NCBI RefSeq assembly: GCF_024343575.1
Contig: NZ_RJUA01000012.1
Coordinates: 1 to 64,000, forward strand
DNA length: 64,000 nt
Direction of reading: 5' to 3'
From: Lacihabitans sp. LS3-19
GTDB taxonomy: Bacteria; Bacteroidota; Bacteroidia; Cytophagales; Spirosomataceae
Shown: positions 44,819 to 53,154 of the stretch, piece after piece
Position numbering within the stretch: the first letter of the stretch is position 1
Layout of the letters: each line of letters begins with the position of its first letter
The notes under the pieces: model-generated
The model's input: only the letters and a program-made list of their open reading frames with translations
Told to the model about the DNA's origin: nothing
The model's database searches: none
Program-made: the position numbers and the translations under genes

Positions 44819-46189
44819 ATGAAAACAATAATAGAACCGTTTAGAATCAAATCGGTAGAACCGATATATTTTACAACCGAAACCCAACGCCAACAAAAAC
44901 TCAAGGAAGTTGGCTCTAATCTCTTTGGATTAAAAGGAGACGACGTTATTATAGACCTACTGACCGACAGTGGCACTTCCGCCATGAGTGCCAAACAATG
45001 GGCTGGCATAATGGAGGGCGACGAGAGCTACGCTGGCTCACGGAGTTTCTATAGGTTTGAGGCCATGGTTAAAAAAATCACTGGTCTGCAGTACGTCATT
45101 CCTACCCATCAAGGTAGAGCGGCCGAAAAAATCCTATTTTCGATAATAGGGGGCGAAGGCGTAATCATTCCCAACAATACCCATTTTGATACCACCAGAG
45201 CCAATATTGAGTTTAGTGGAGCCAAAGCCATTGACTTACTCAATGCCCAAGGAAAAATCCCAGACCTCATAGCATACTTCAAAGGCAATATGGACACGGC
45301 AAAACTAGATGCCTTCTTACTAGAAAATGCATCCAAAGTGCCTTTGGTAATGCTCACCATAACCAACAACTCAGGTGGTGGCCAACCCGTTGCTATGCAA
45401 AACATCAAAGACGTAAAGGCCATCTGCGATAAATACCAAAAACCTTTGTTTTTAGATGCTTGTCGATTTGCCGAGAATGCCTATTTTATCAAAACACGTG
45501 AGGCTGGATACGAAAACAAGAGTATATTAGAAATATGCCAAGAGATGTTTAGCTATGCCGACGGCATGACCATGAGTGCAAAAAAAGACGCCTTGGTAAA
45601 CATTGGAGGTTTCTTGGCACTTAACAATACCGAACTAGCCCAAAAATGCCGGAATGTATTGGTCGTAACCGAAGGTTTTCCTACCTACGGCGGTCTGGCT
45701 GGCAGAGACCTAGAAGCCATAGCCCAAGGCTTGGAAGAGATTCTGGACGAAAATTATTTACAATACAGAATCAGAACCATAGAATACCTCGGTGACAAAT
45801 TGGTAAAAGCCGGCGTACCGCTTATTTTACCAACTGGCGGACATGCAGTTTACCTCGACGCCAGTAAATTTTGCCCACATATCCCAAGCCACGAATTTCC
45901 AGGACAAGCCATTGCTTGTGCTCTTTATCTAAAAGGAGGCATAAGAGCCTGCGAAATAGGTTCTGTCATGTTCGGTAAAACTGATGAAAACGGCGAACCC
46001 ATCGCTCCAGATTTAGAATTGGTCCGTTTGGCCATTCCAAGAAGAGTTTATACACAAAGCCATATAGATTATGTAGCCGAAGTAATCATAGAAGTATATG
46101 AAGAACGTGAAAAGCTGAAAGGTTACAAAATAACCCATGAGCCACCTATGTTACGTCATTTTACAGCCGAGTTTGAGGAAATAGCTTAA
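44819..46189 (+). CDS. tnaA: Tryptophanase (beta-eliminating PLP lyase)
   Basis: 456 residues from the ATG at 44819 (MKTIIEPFRIKSVEP). A fold-type I PLP enzyme of the tryptophanase/tyrosine phenol-lyase family: IDLLTDSGTSAM, VIPTHQGRAAEK, D213 and R216 in FLDACRFAENAYFIK, and the PLP lysine K256 in MTMSAKKDALVNIGG. At the position where tyrosine phenol-lyase has the phenol-binding arginine (in MERG), this protein reads CEIGS, like tryptophanase, so tryptophan cleavage to indole, pyruvate and ammonia is favoured. Tyrosine phenol-lyase is the alternative. It converges on an arginase gene with a shared terminator, in a region otherwise dedicated to histidine and arginine degradation. Confidence 0.85.
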   Translation: MKTIIEPFRIKSVEPIYFTTETQRQQKLKEVGSNLFGLKGDDVIIDLLTDSGTSAMSAKQWAGIMEGDESYAGSRSFYRFEAMVKKITGLQYVIPTHQGRAAEKILFSIIGGEGVIIPNNTHFDTTRANIEFSGAKAIDLLNAQGKIPDLIAYFKGNMDTAKLDAFLLENASKVPLVMLTITNNSGGGQPVAMQNIKDVKAICDKYQKPLFLDACRFAENAYFIKTREAGYENKSILEICQEMFSYADGMTMSAKKDALVNIGGFLALNNTELAQKCRNVLVVTEGFPTYGGLAGRDLEAIAQGLEEILDENYLQYRIRTIEYLGDKLVKAGVPLILPTGGHAVYLDASKFCPHIPSHEFPGQAIACALYLKGGIRACEIGSVMFGKTDENGEPIAPDLELVRLAIPRRVYTQSHIDYVAEVIIEVYEEREKLKGYKITHEPPMLRHFTAEFEEIA

Positions 46190-46192
46190 ACA

Positions 46193-46232
46193 TATTCGCC
46201 ACATTTAGACCAAAGAATGTGGCGAAATTTTT
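46193..46232. terminator. Convergent terminator between tnaA and arginase genes
   Basis: The 11-bp stem TTCGCCACATT (46195-46205) pairs with AATGTGGCGAA (46216-46226), loop of 10, with T-rich sequence after it. It serves both converging genes. Confidence 0.88.
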
Positions 46233-47184
46233 AAAGTTGAATTTTTATTTTTTCAGTAACTCTGTCTAATATTTCAAAAGCCACCTCAGCCATTTTGTTA
46301 CCTCCTGTATCCAAAAGAGGATTTACCTCCACTATTTCCAAGCAAATCACTTTTTTAGAAGCTACAATCTCTTCCAATATTTCATTTATTTCATTCTCGT
46401 CAAAACCCTTGGCAACGGGTGTCCCAGTGCCATTTGACACCAAATCCTTGTCCATTGAGTCTACATCAAACGATATGTAAATCATATCGCAATCTTCAAG
46501 TCGTCTCAAAGCTTCAGCAACACAAGTTTGCAAACCTCTAAACCTTACCTCCTCGACCTTATAATTCTTAACACCAAGCTCTTCTACCACCTTGTCCTCG
46601 GCCTCTTCTGTGTCTCTAACACCAAAATACACCAAGTGCTCAGGGCTAAGCTTGGCACCGTTCAGACCAATGTTCTTCATGTTTTCCCAATAGTTTTTGG
46701 TCTCAGCTATCGGTTCATTCACCTGCAAATGTTTATTGTCCAAACCTAGAGCCGCCGCCAAAGGCATCCCATGGATATTGCCTGATGGTGAAGTATATGG
46801 CGTATGAATATCCGCATGAGCATCTATCCAAAACACCCCCAGCGTTTTCTCAGGAAAAGCCTTCTTAATGCCGCTAATTGTTCCTAATGCCGACGAATGA
46901 TCCCCCGAAAGCAAAACAGGAAAAAAGTCGGCCTTCAAATTTTTAGCAATGGCATAAGAAACCCTTACGCATTGCTCCTCCACATGCCCAATTCGCTTCG
47001 CAAAAGAGCTATGATCTTTGTCATAAATAGTCTCATTATGCGTCGGGATATCTTCAGACGGATAATCATTAAAAAAATGATTCCCTTTCACAATCGCCGC
47101 TATCTCCATGGCGTCAATTCCCAAATCAGAGCCGCGAGTACCCGCACCAATGTCAGAGCGATTTTTCAAAATTTTAATTTGCAT
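46231..47184 (-). CDS. rocF: Arginase
   Basis: 317 residues from the ATG at 47184 (MQIKILKNRSDIGAGTRG); a TTG 24 bp upstream is less likely. The ureohydrolase dimanganese motifs are complete: SGDHSSALG, WIDAHADIHTP, ISFDVDSMD and the glutamate in LEIVEVNPLLDTGG. SGNIHGMP is the arginase-type substrate loop. It hydrolyses arginine to ornithine and urea in the cytoplasm. It is transcribed toward the tnaA terminator; a 300-bp gap with a GC-rich repeat separates it from the hut operon end upstream. Agmatinase is a less likely alternative given SGNIHG and the length. Confidence 0.9.
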   Translation of the reverse strand: MQIKILKNRSDIGAGTRGSDLGIDAMEIAAIVKGNHFFNDYPSEDIPTHNETIYDKDHSSFAKRIGHVEEQCVRVSYAIAKNLKADFFPVLLSGDHSSALGTISGIKKAFPEKTLGVFWIDAHADIHTPYTSPSGNIHGMPLAAALGLDNKHLQVNEPIAETKNYWENMKNIGLNGAKLSPEHLVYFGVRDTEEAEDKVVEELGVKNYKVEEVRFRGLQTCVAEALRRLEDCDMIYISFDVDSMDKDLVSNGTGTPVAKGFDENEINEILEEIVASKKVICLEIVEVNPLLDTGGNKMAEVAFEILDRVTEKIKIQL

Positions 47185-47344
47185 ATATGGTTTTGTTGAT
47201 AATTGCAAATAATTAAATTTTACTTTTTAAGAAAACAAAACAGTCATAAATTTCTTTTCCTGACCAATAAAAGAAAAATATAATCATTTATAAGCAAAAA
47301 ACGAAAATTAAATTTTTATAAAGCAATTAGTAAAATCTAATTTG

Positions 47345-47465
47345 GGCAGCCGGGCGGGCTGAAGCCACTCGCTCTTTTTGTGCGGCTAAAGCCAGCAAAA
47401 AAAGGAGCTCAAACAAAGGCTCCATCCCTGCTGCGGGGTACAGTGGTCACGGCAAACTATCTTCC
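47345..47465. repeat. GC-rich palindromic repeat island (REP-like)
   Basis: Two palindromes of form GGCTnnAGCC, at 47357-47366 and 47384-47393, are followed by GGAGC ... GCTCC and CCCTGCTGCGGGG. The block stands out sharply from AT-rich flanks between the arginase and hutG genes and contains no gene. Confidence 0.55.
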
Positions 47466-47489
47466 GAAAAAAATCCATTGCATTTTGAA

Positions 47490-48413
47490 TCAAACATTTA
47501 CCAATTCAAAAACAAAAGAAGCCGCCAATTTTGCTGTACGATTATCAATATCTAAATCAGGGTTTAACTCGGCAATGTCAAAAGCCGAAAGCTTTGGCGA
47601 ACAGGCTACTTTTTTAAATATTTTTTTGAAGAAAAAATCAGGAATTAGGCCATTAAAGGCTGCCGCACTCACTCCAGGGGCAAAAGGTGCAGCAAAAACA
47701 TCCAAGCAAAGTGTGACATATAAAACATCAATTACATTTATAAAACTATCGATTTTGTCAAAAATGTCTTTCTGGTTCTCAGGGAGAATTTCATCTGCCA
47801 AAATATATTGTGTGTTGGTCCTCTCAGCCTCATTAAACAAAGCTTTTGTATTCGAATTCGCCTGAATACCAATCGCCAAATAGGCAAAGTTTCTATCTTG
47901 TTGTGCTATTTGCCAAAAACCAGTACCCGAACTCGCCCCAATTGCAGGATCTATGGCCCGATTGTCAAAATGTGCATCGAAATTAATAATGCCAATCTTT
48001 TTATCAGGAAAAGCCAGTCTCAAGCCTGAATAATGCCCAAACATAACTTCGTGACCTCCGCCAAAAACTATGGTTTTGGTTCTTTTTCTTTGCAAATTAG
48101 CAACCATTTCAGCCAATTCATTTTGAGCATATTCAAGTGCATTATTTTCACAAACGATATCTCCATAATCTGCCAAAGATTTTTGGCTTACTATAGGAAA
48201 ATTAGCATACGCTTTTCTTAAAAAACCTGGCCCTTTTCGAGCTCCTACCCTACCCTTATTTCTTCGTACACCTTCGTCACTAGCAAAGCCTATTAGGCCA
48301 AAATCAGAGAAACTTGTATTTATCTCTCCCATAACTATCGCTTGATGCCACCGCAGATGCTCTTCCGTTTCACCATCTATTCTTCCTGTCCATTGACTTG
48401 GTTTTTGATGCAT
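47490..48413 (-). CDS. hutG: Formimidoylglutamase (HutG)
   Basis: 307 residues, ureohydrolase fold: FGGGHEVMFGHYSG, INFDAHFDNRA, YVTLCLDVFAAPFAPG and AFDIAELNPDLD carry the metal-ligand positions, and VGARKGPGFLRKAYANFP is typical of HutG. It hydrolyses N-formimidoyl-L-glutamate to glutamate and formamide, the last step of the four-enzyme histidine pathway. It begins 3 bp after the hutI stop and is the last gene of the operon. The fold is shared with the arginase encoded 306 bp further along on the same strand. Confidence 0.92.
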   Translation of the reverse strand: MHQKPSQWTGRIDGETEEHLRWHQAIVMGEINTSFSDFGLIGFASDEGVRRNKGRVGARKGPGFLRKAYANFPIVSQKSLADYGDIVCENNALEYAQNELAEMVANLQRKRTKTIVFGGGHEVMFGHYSGLRLAFPDKKIGIINFDAHFDNRAIDPAIGASSGTGFWQIAQQDRNFAYLAIGIQANSNTKALFNEAERTNTQYILADEILPENQKDIFDKIDSFINVIDVLYVTLCLDVFAAPFAPGVSAAAFNGLIPDFFFKKIFKKVACSPKLSAFDIAELNPDLDIDNRTAKLAASFVFELVNV

Positions 48414-48416
48414 AAT

Positions 48417-49643
48417 TTAAATGTTTTGGGTAGAAATATTAATGCCACTTTTCCAAACTGCATTGGGTTTCATTTGTCCTTGGTGATACAATATTTCACG
48501 ATAATCGCTTGTTGGATACGCTTGAAAATCAGCTTGAAACCCTTTTTCAATCTTTCCTATAGTGTTAATATTCAATGCTTTTGCAGCTCTAAAGGTTAAG
48601 CCAGCCAATACTTCAGCAGTGCTTAATTTCTCAAATGTGGCCAATATAGCCGCCTGTGTCAACAAATCACCCATAGGTGCCGAACCAGGATTATAATCAG
48701 ACGCGATAGCCAGACATGCCCCTGCATCTAGTAATTTCCGAGCAGGCGTAAATGGCTCTCCTAAACCAATAGATGCCCCAGGTAGTGCCACTGCCACAGT
48801 ATCAGATTGTGCTAAAATCTTTATGCCTTCTTCGTTAATTGCTTCCAAATGATCTGCGGAAAGAGCATGTAAAGCAACGGCCATTTTAGATGCTCCAAAA
48901 GTAAACTGGTCTGCATGGACGGTTATCTCAAAGCCCAAATCTTTTGCTTTTTGCAGATATGCTGTACTTTCCTCAATGTCAAAAGCCGACTTTTCAGTAA
49001 AAATGTCAATCCTTTTGCTCAGTTTTTTTATGCTAGGTAATAGCTCATTAACCAAATGCTCCAGATATTCTTTGCTACTGCCTTCAAAATCTCGAGGTTT
49101 TACATGTGCGGCCAAACAAGTTGAAACTATAAATGCTTTGGTATCTAAATTATTTATGATATTCAGCAATCTGATTTCATGCTCTACCGATAGACCATAG
49201 CCTGTTTTTATTTCTATCGTTGTGATACCATTTTTCAGAAACCCATTTACTCTTTCTTCAGTAAGTTTTTTCAATTTTTCATCAGAAGCTTCCCGCGTTT
49301 GGCTTACGCTGCTCCATATTCCACCGCCCTTGGCTGCGATATCGAGGTACGATGTACCTGCATTTCGTTCTGCAAAGTCCATAGCTCGGCTGCCTGCAAA
49401 ACAACTATGCGTATGGCAATCTACAAAACCTGGCAGCAAAACAGCATCTTCAAAAATTTCCTCAATTGCTGAATTCGGATTTTCTTTTCTTAGTTTTTGA
49501 AAATCTCCTGTTTTAATTACTTTACTATTATCTACCAAAACTCCAGCTTCAATTTCTATCTGCAATTCATAATCATGCAATGCACCTTTTAATGCTAGAT
49601 TACCTAATGTTAGGATTTGGCTAAACGGACCTATGAGTTTCAT
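48417..49643 (-). CDS. hutI: Imidazolonepropionase (HutI)
   Basis: 408 residues, amidohydrolase fold. Metal motif H-x-H in VDCHTHSCFAGSRAMDF, substrate motif TSYLDIAAKGGGIWSSV, TVHADQF (metal His), LSADHLEAI and IASDYNPGSAPMGDL (metal Asp). It opens the imidazolone ring to give N-formimidoyl-glutamate. The start codon ATG overlaps the TGA of the upstream ATPase-TPR gene (ATGA, 49640-49643), so its translation appears coupled to a gene that has no known part in histidine degradation. Confidence 0.94.
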   Translation of the reverse strand: MKLIGPFSQILTLGNLALKGALHDYELQIEIEAGVLVDNSKVIKTGDFQKLRKENPNSAIEEIFEDAVLLPGFVDCHTHSCFAGSRAMDFAERNAGTSYLDIAAKGGGIWSSVSQTREASDEKLKKLTEERVNGFLKNGITTIEIKTGYGLSVEHEIRLLNIINNLDTKAFIVSTCLAAHVKPRDFEGSSKEYLEHLVNELLPSIKKLSKRIDIFTEKSAFDIEESTAYLQKAKDLGFEITVHADQFTFGASKMAVALHALSADHLEAINEEGIKILAQSDTVAVALPGASIGLGEPFTPARKLLDAGACLAIASDYNPGSAPMGDLLTQAAILATFEKLSTAEVLAGLTFRAAKALNINTIGKIEKGFQADFQAYPTSDYREILYHQGQMKPNAVWKSGINISTQNI

Positions 49644-51874
49644 GATATATATCCGTATTTTTTTTGTTCAGTATATATTTTTTCAATTACTTCATTCACT
49701 GTTTCTTTTACTTCTGGTGGTATTCTCAATTCAAGATTTTCTTCCATCACATTATTGATTTTTAGCGTAGCATAATAAAAAACAATGAACTTTTCTTTCA
49801 AACCTTTTCCAACCTCAGGATGATTAAAAAGATTTAATACAATAGTTTTTTGCTGTTGTACAAGAAGGTCAAACAAAAGTTCTTTGGTTACTTCATCATT
49901 TCCGGAATTCACTATTTCTAATGCTCTAATTTCAATATTATTAAATATTCCATTCCAGGTTTCGACGATTAATTTTGTTGAAAGAATTATCACATTATTT
50001 TCTCTTTCAAAAGCCTTCTGTATATATTCTAATGCTTTCTGTTTATTTTTATTCAAGAAATAAAAGAGATTTGCCAAGTTATTTAATGATTGGATATTAC
50101 CTTTATATATGGCTTCAAGATAATATTTTTCTGCTTCTTCGTTTTTTCCCTGGTTTTTGTAATGGAGAGCCAAATTAAATAATGCAGATATATGTCCTTT
50201 ATTTATGGCTTTAAGATAATATTTTTCCGCATCCTCGTTTTTCCCTTGCTCATCATAAAGGTTGGCCAAATTAAATAATGAATTTATATGACCTTTATTA
50301 ATAGCTTCAAGATAATAATTTTCAGCGTCCTTGTTGTTCCCTTTGCTTTTGCAAAGGATAGCCAATATAAAATATTTCACACCATCTTCTTCATTTTCAA
50401 TGGCTTCAGTAATTTTTATCGCATTTTCATAATCTTTATTTTGGATTAACTTTAGTATTTTACTATTTAGTTCAGAGAATTTCTCTGGCAATTCTAAAAG
50501 TAAATTGTTTTTACTTTTTAAATTTTCAGTATGTGCTATTACTTCATCTCTTTCTTTTGTTCCTAAAAAACGACTTTGAGAAAAAGCCTTGGATAGTATT
50601 ATTGCCTCTTCATAATCTATTTTTCCACTTTTTAGATTATTTATATGGAGAGATGCGAGGTTTCTTAAGTCTGATTTATCATACCAATTTTCTAGAAAAA
50701 TACTGAGGAATTTAGCTCTGCGTTTTTGCTCGGGATTGCCTTGGGTTACGATTATCCACATATTGAAAAAACGTTCAGAAACACGGTAGAGATGTTGTTT
50801 TTTGTTGGTTTCTATTTTATCAACCAATCCTTTATCAACCAATGTTTTGAGGTGTGCAGAAATAAGTTTACTCTCCATTTTGGTCTTTTCTACTAACTGC
50901 TTCACAGAACACGCTTCCCAGATAAATGCCATTTCATAGATAATTTTCCGGAAAGGAGCTGTAAGGGCATTAAGCCTTTCTTGAAAAAGTGGACTTACAT
51001 TGTCCATTGTCTTTTTCAAATATTGGTAGGTGCCAGTTTCAGAATTTTGGAGTACAATCTGGATAAAAAACTGTAGTGTTCTCGGCAGACCGTCCGTCAG
51101 GATTCTCAAGTTTTCAATTTTCCCCGGATTGTTTTTTACGAAATCTTTTAGAACCGAAATATTTAAAGTATCACCCCAATGATTTAGTAATAAATTTATT
51201 TCTTCTTTTGATAGGGCTTCCAAACGATGAACTCTGAAGAAATCATAAAAGGGCTTGTCATAAGACCAGAAGTGTTCATCCATGCGAGTACTGCCAGCTA
51301 TGATTTGAACCTCGGAGTAGTTTATTAATATTTCACGAAGGAGACTTCCATCGTCAGTAAAATTCTCTACAATTCTGTCAAAATTGTCTAATAACAAGAC
51401 AATCTTTTTTTTGTTGGAAAGGCAGGCATCATGTATTATTTCATAAAGTTTCCTCGTGTAAGATCCTTCAGTTTTAAAGTCTGAAAATTCTGGAATTTTT
51501 ACATCAAAATTTTGCCTCTGTTTCAACTCGTATATTACTTGTTCCCAAAGGTCAAATAATCTAAAAATACCTGCTTGCTCCTCAGCTAGATTAATGGGTA
51601 TGTATAGTTTATTTAAAGCTGGGTTTTCTATTAATTCAAGTTCAATTCTTTTCAATAAAGTTGATTTTCCGCTGCCACGTCTTCCAAGAATAAGCTCATG
51701 CTGTTGAGGGTCTTTATCGCCTTTTGATTTGATACTGCCTATAATCCTTTCAATTTCCTGAGTTCTGACAATAAAGTTATCTTTTACGGCCTTATAGTCA
51801 CTATTGGCTGTCTGAAATACAGTTAGTTGGTCGAGAAACCAATTTCCTAAATTAGTTTTATGCGTATTATCCAT
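49640..51874 (-). CDS. P-loop ATPase with TPR repeats, embedded in the hut operon
   Basis: 744 residues, no signal or membrane segment. Residues about 35-300 form an AAA/STAND-type ATPase with Walker A GRRGSGKST (64-72) and Walker B IVLLLDNFD (D163), and an arginine-type sensor region SEVQIIAGSTRMDEHFW. Residues about 310-400 look like a winged helix (FRKIIYEMAFIWEACSVKQLVEKTKMESKLISAHLKTLVDKGL). The C-terminal third has tandem 34-residue TPR/Sel1-like repeats (DAENYYLEAINKGHI, DAEKYYLKAINKGHI, EAEKYYLEAIYKGNI) at about 510-630. It overlaps the preceding ATPase gene by 8 bp and hutI by 4 bp. This architecture resembles STAND regulators and defence-associated ATPases; no function is assigned. 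Confidence 0.85.
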   Translation of the reverse strand: MDNTHKTNLGNWFLDQLTVFQTANSDYKAVKDNFIVRTQEIERIIGSIKSKGDKDPQQHELILGRRGSGKSTLLKRIELELIENPALNKLYIPINLAEEQAGIFRLFDLWEQVIYELKQRQNFDVKIPEFSDFKTEGSYTRKLYEIIHDACLSNKKKIVLLLDNFDRIVENFTDDGSLLREILINYSEVQIIAGSTRMDEHFWSYDKPFYDFFRVHRLEALSKEEINLLLNHWGDTLNISVLKDFVKNNPGKIENLRILTDGLPRTLQFFIQIVLQNSETGTYQYLKKTMDNVSPLFQERLNALTAPFRKIIYEMAFIWEACSVKQLVEKTKMESKLISAHLKTLVDKGLVDKIETNKKQHLYRVSERFFNMWIIVTQGNPEQKRRAKFLSIFLENWYDKSDLRNLASLHINNLKSGKIDYEEAIILSKAFSQSRFLGTKERDEVIAHTENLKSKNNLLLELPEKFSELNSKILKLIQNKDYENAIKITEAIENEEDGVKYFILAILCKSKGNNKDAENYYLEAINKGHINSLFNLANLYDEQGKNEDAEKYYLKAINKGHISALFNLALHYKNQGKNEEAEKYYLEAIYKGNIQSLNNLANLFYFLNKNKQKALEYIQKAFERENNVIILSTKLIVETWNGIFNNIEIRALEIVNSGNDEVTKELLFDLLVQQQKTIVLNLFNHPEVGKGLKEKFIVFYYATLKINNVMEENLELRIPPEVKETVNEVIEKIYTEQKKYGYIS

Positions 51875-53063
51875 GGTATATAGGATTAATTATTTTCCAA
51901 AAAGCACGTAAAACCGGTGACCTAAAAACATAATTCTGAGAGTCATTTGAATGCTCTATTATGTAACCATCTTCTTTCAGATCAAATATAAATGACATAT
52001 AATCAATGGTTTTATCATGATTTACAGCGATGTCGTAGATTTTTTGAATTTGAATGGCATCTCGATGTGCAATATGCGTGAGTATTTCGTTAACAAATTT
52101 AAAGTCAGCATCTGGCATATAGTCTCTTAGCCTTTTTTGCCAATCATTAAAGTGTTTTAGATTTTTCAGATTACTCTGAAAAGCAAGGTCTATCTTTTCA
52201 TTTGAAACTATTGGTTCATTATTTTTTTGAGCTACTTTGTCAATTTCGTCAATAATCAAATTTAAGAAATAAGGAGTGATATAACCTTTTAGTATATTTA
52301 GGAGGTATTCTATCTGTTCACTTTTGATTTGAATACTTGCTCCTTTTATAGTCCATTCTACAAACTCCTGAGCAGATTCAATCGAAAGCGGTGTGCATTG
52401 CACATTGTTTAAGTCATTCAAATCAGAAGTACGGCCTTCTATGGCACTTACTACATAATGAATACCTACAGAACCAGCAAAAACAAAGCGTAAACTATTG
52501 TAATTGCTTTGTCTCCATACCCTCAACTGTTTAAGAATACTTTTGGCTTCAGTTGTTTTTCCTTCTTTATGAAGTCGATACAGAACCTCTGGAAGTTCAT
52601 CTAATAGCAATACTATTGTTTCTGAATTTGAATCCAAATTTTCAAATAAGTCATTGATTTCCTTGAGATAATCGATTGAGTTTTCTCCAAATTTCAAACT
52701 TAAATTCTTAAAACTCACTTCGGTTATTTTCTTCGATTTAAAATATTCGCTTACCCAGAATTTTGCTTTTTTTGTTTTACTTAAACATGAAAGCACCAAT
52801 CTATAAACATGTTCATAAAACTCAGACTCTGATTTAATTGCCTGAACACTCGAAAATTTTACGATGTAGTTTTCTTCCGGATTTTCCTCTAAATCCCTCA
52901 TAACTGAAGTTTTACCTACTCTCCTTGGAGCAGCTAAAATGATGTAGTTGCCCTTTCCTAACTCAAACCAAATTTCTGAAACTATCTCTTTTCGAGGGAA
53001 ATAATACTTACCAGTTGCTACCGGCCCTATAATTGTTTTTGGTGATACCCAATTCCTATTCAT
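51867..53063 (-). CDS. P-loop AAA-type ATPase (COG1672-like), partner of the ATPase-TPR
   Basis: 398 residues. Walker A APRRVGKTS (45-53), Walker B TIVLLLDELPEVL (D155-E156), sensor RFVFAGSVGIHYV, and a C-terminal winged-helix-like region (about 300-390, VNEILTHIAHRDAIQIQKIYD ... LKEDGYIIEHSNDSQNYVFRSPVLRAFW). The opening YFPRKEIVSEIWFELGKGNYIIL matches the COG1672/ATPase_2 type. It is the first gene of the pair, 91 bp after the hutU stop, with its own candidate promoter. The pair's overlap suggests a complex or stoichiometric synthesis. Such ATPases occur in archaea and Bacteroidetes without known function. Confidence 0.85.
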   Translation of the reverse strand: MNRNWVSPKTIIGPVATGKYYFPRKEIVSEIWFELGKGNYIILAAPRRVGKTSVMRDLEENPEENYIVKFSSVQAIKSESEFYEHVYRLVLSCLSKTKKAKFWVSEYFKSKKITEVSFKNLSLKFGENSIDYLKEINDLFENLDSNSETIVLLLDELPEVLYRLHKEGKTTEAKSILKQLRVWRQSNYNSLRFVFAGSVGIHYVVSAIEGRTSDLNDLNNVQCTPLSIESAQEFVEWTIKGASIQIKSEQIEYLLNILKGYITPYFLNLIIDEIDKVAQKNNEPIVSNEKIDLAFQSNLKNLKHFNDWQKRLRDYMPDADFKFVNEILTHIAHRDAIQIQKIYDIAVNHDKTIDYMSFIFDLKEDGYIIEHSNDSQNYVFRSPVLRAFWKIINPIYHG

Positions 53064-53067
53064 TTTT

Positions 53068-53147
53068 TTTGACAGTGAATTAATTGTTAAAAATATTTGA
53101 CAGCAAAAATACTGCTAAAATAATTAAACAGCAAAATAATTGTCAAA
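53068..53147 (-). promoter_or_regulatory. Candidate internal promoter and repeated boxes between hutU and the ATPase pair
   Basis: On the minus strand TTTG (53132-53135), 20 bp, then TATTTTTG (53104-53111) match the Bacteroidetes -33 TTTG and -7 TAnnTTTG consensus. The nonamer TTTTGCTGT occurs twice (minus strand of 53128-53136 and 53100-53108), 28 bp apart. TTTGACAG occurs twice on the plus strand (53068-53075, 53096-53103), with its near-inverse TTGTCAAA at 53140-53147. Together they look like a promoter with operator sites. Confidence 0.5.
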
Positions 53148-53154
53148 ATATTAA

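Noticed and set aside
44819-46189. Tyrosine phenol-lyase rather than tryptophanase
   Set aside because: The phenol-binding arginine context (MERG) is replaced by CEIGS as in tryptophanase. Kept as the alternative, but less likely.
47380-47865. 161-codon plus-strand frame overlapping hutG
   Set aside because: It is the antisense shadow of hutG combined with the GC-rich repeat; the minus strand has complete enzyme motifs.
50100-50340. CRISPR-like array in the three roughly 102-bp periodic repeats
   Set aside because: The periodicity is 34 codons in frame with TPR repeats, and copies diverge at synonymous sites; no spacer structure.
49640-53063. Known abortive-infection or Avs-type STAND defence gene
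   Set aside because: No effector domain (nuclease, TIR, protease, transmembrane killer) was recognised in either ATPase, so no named defence system can be claimed.
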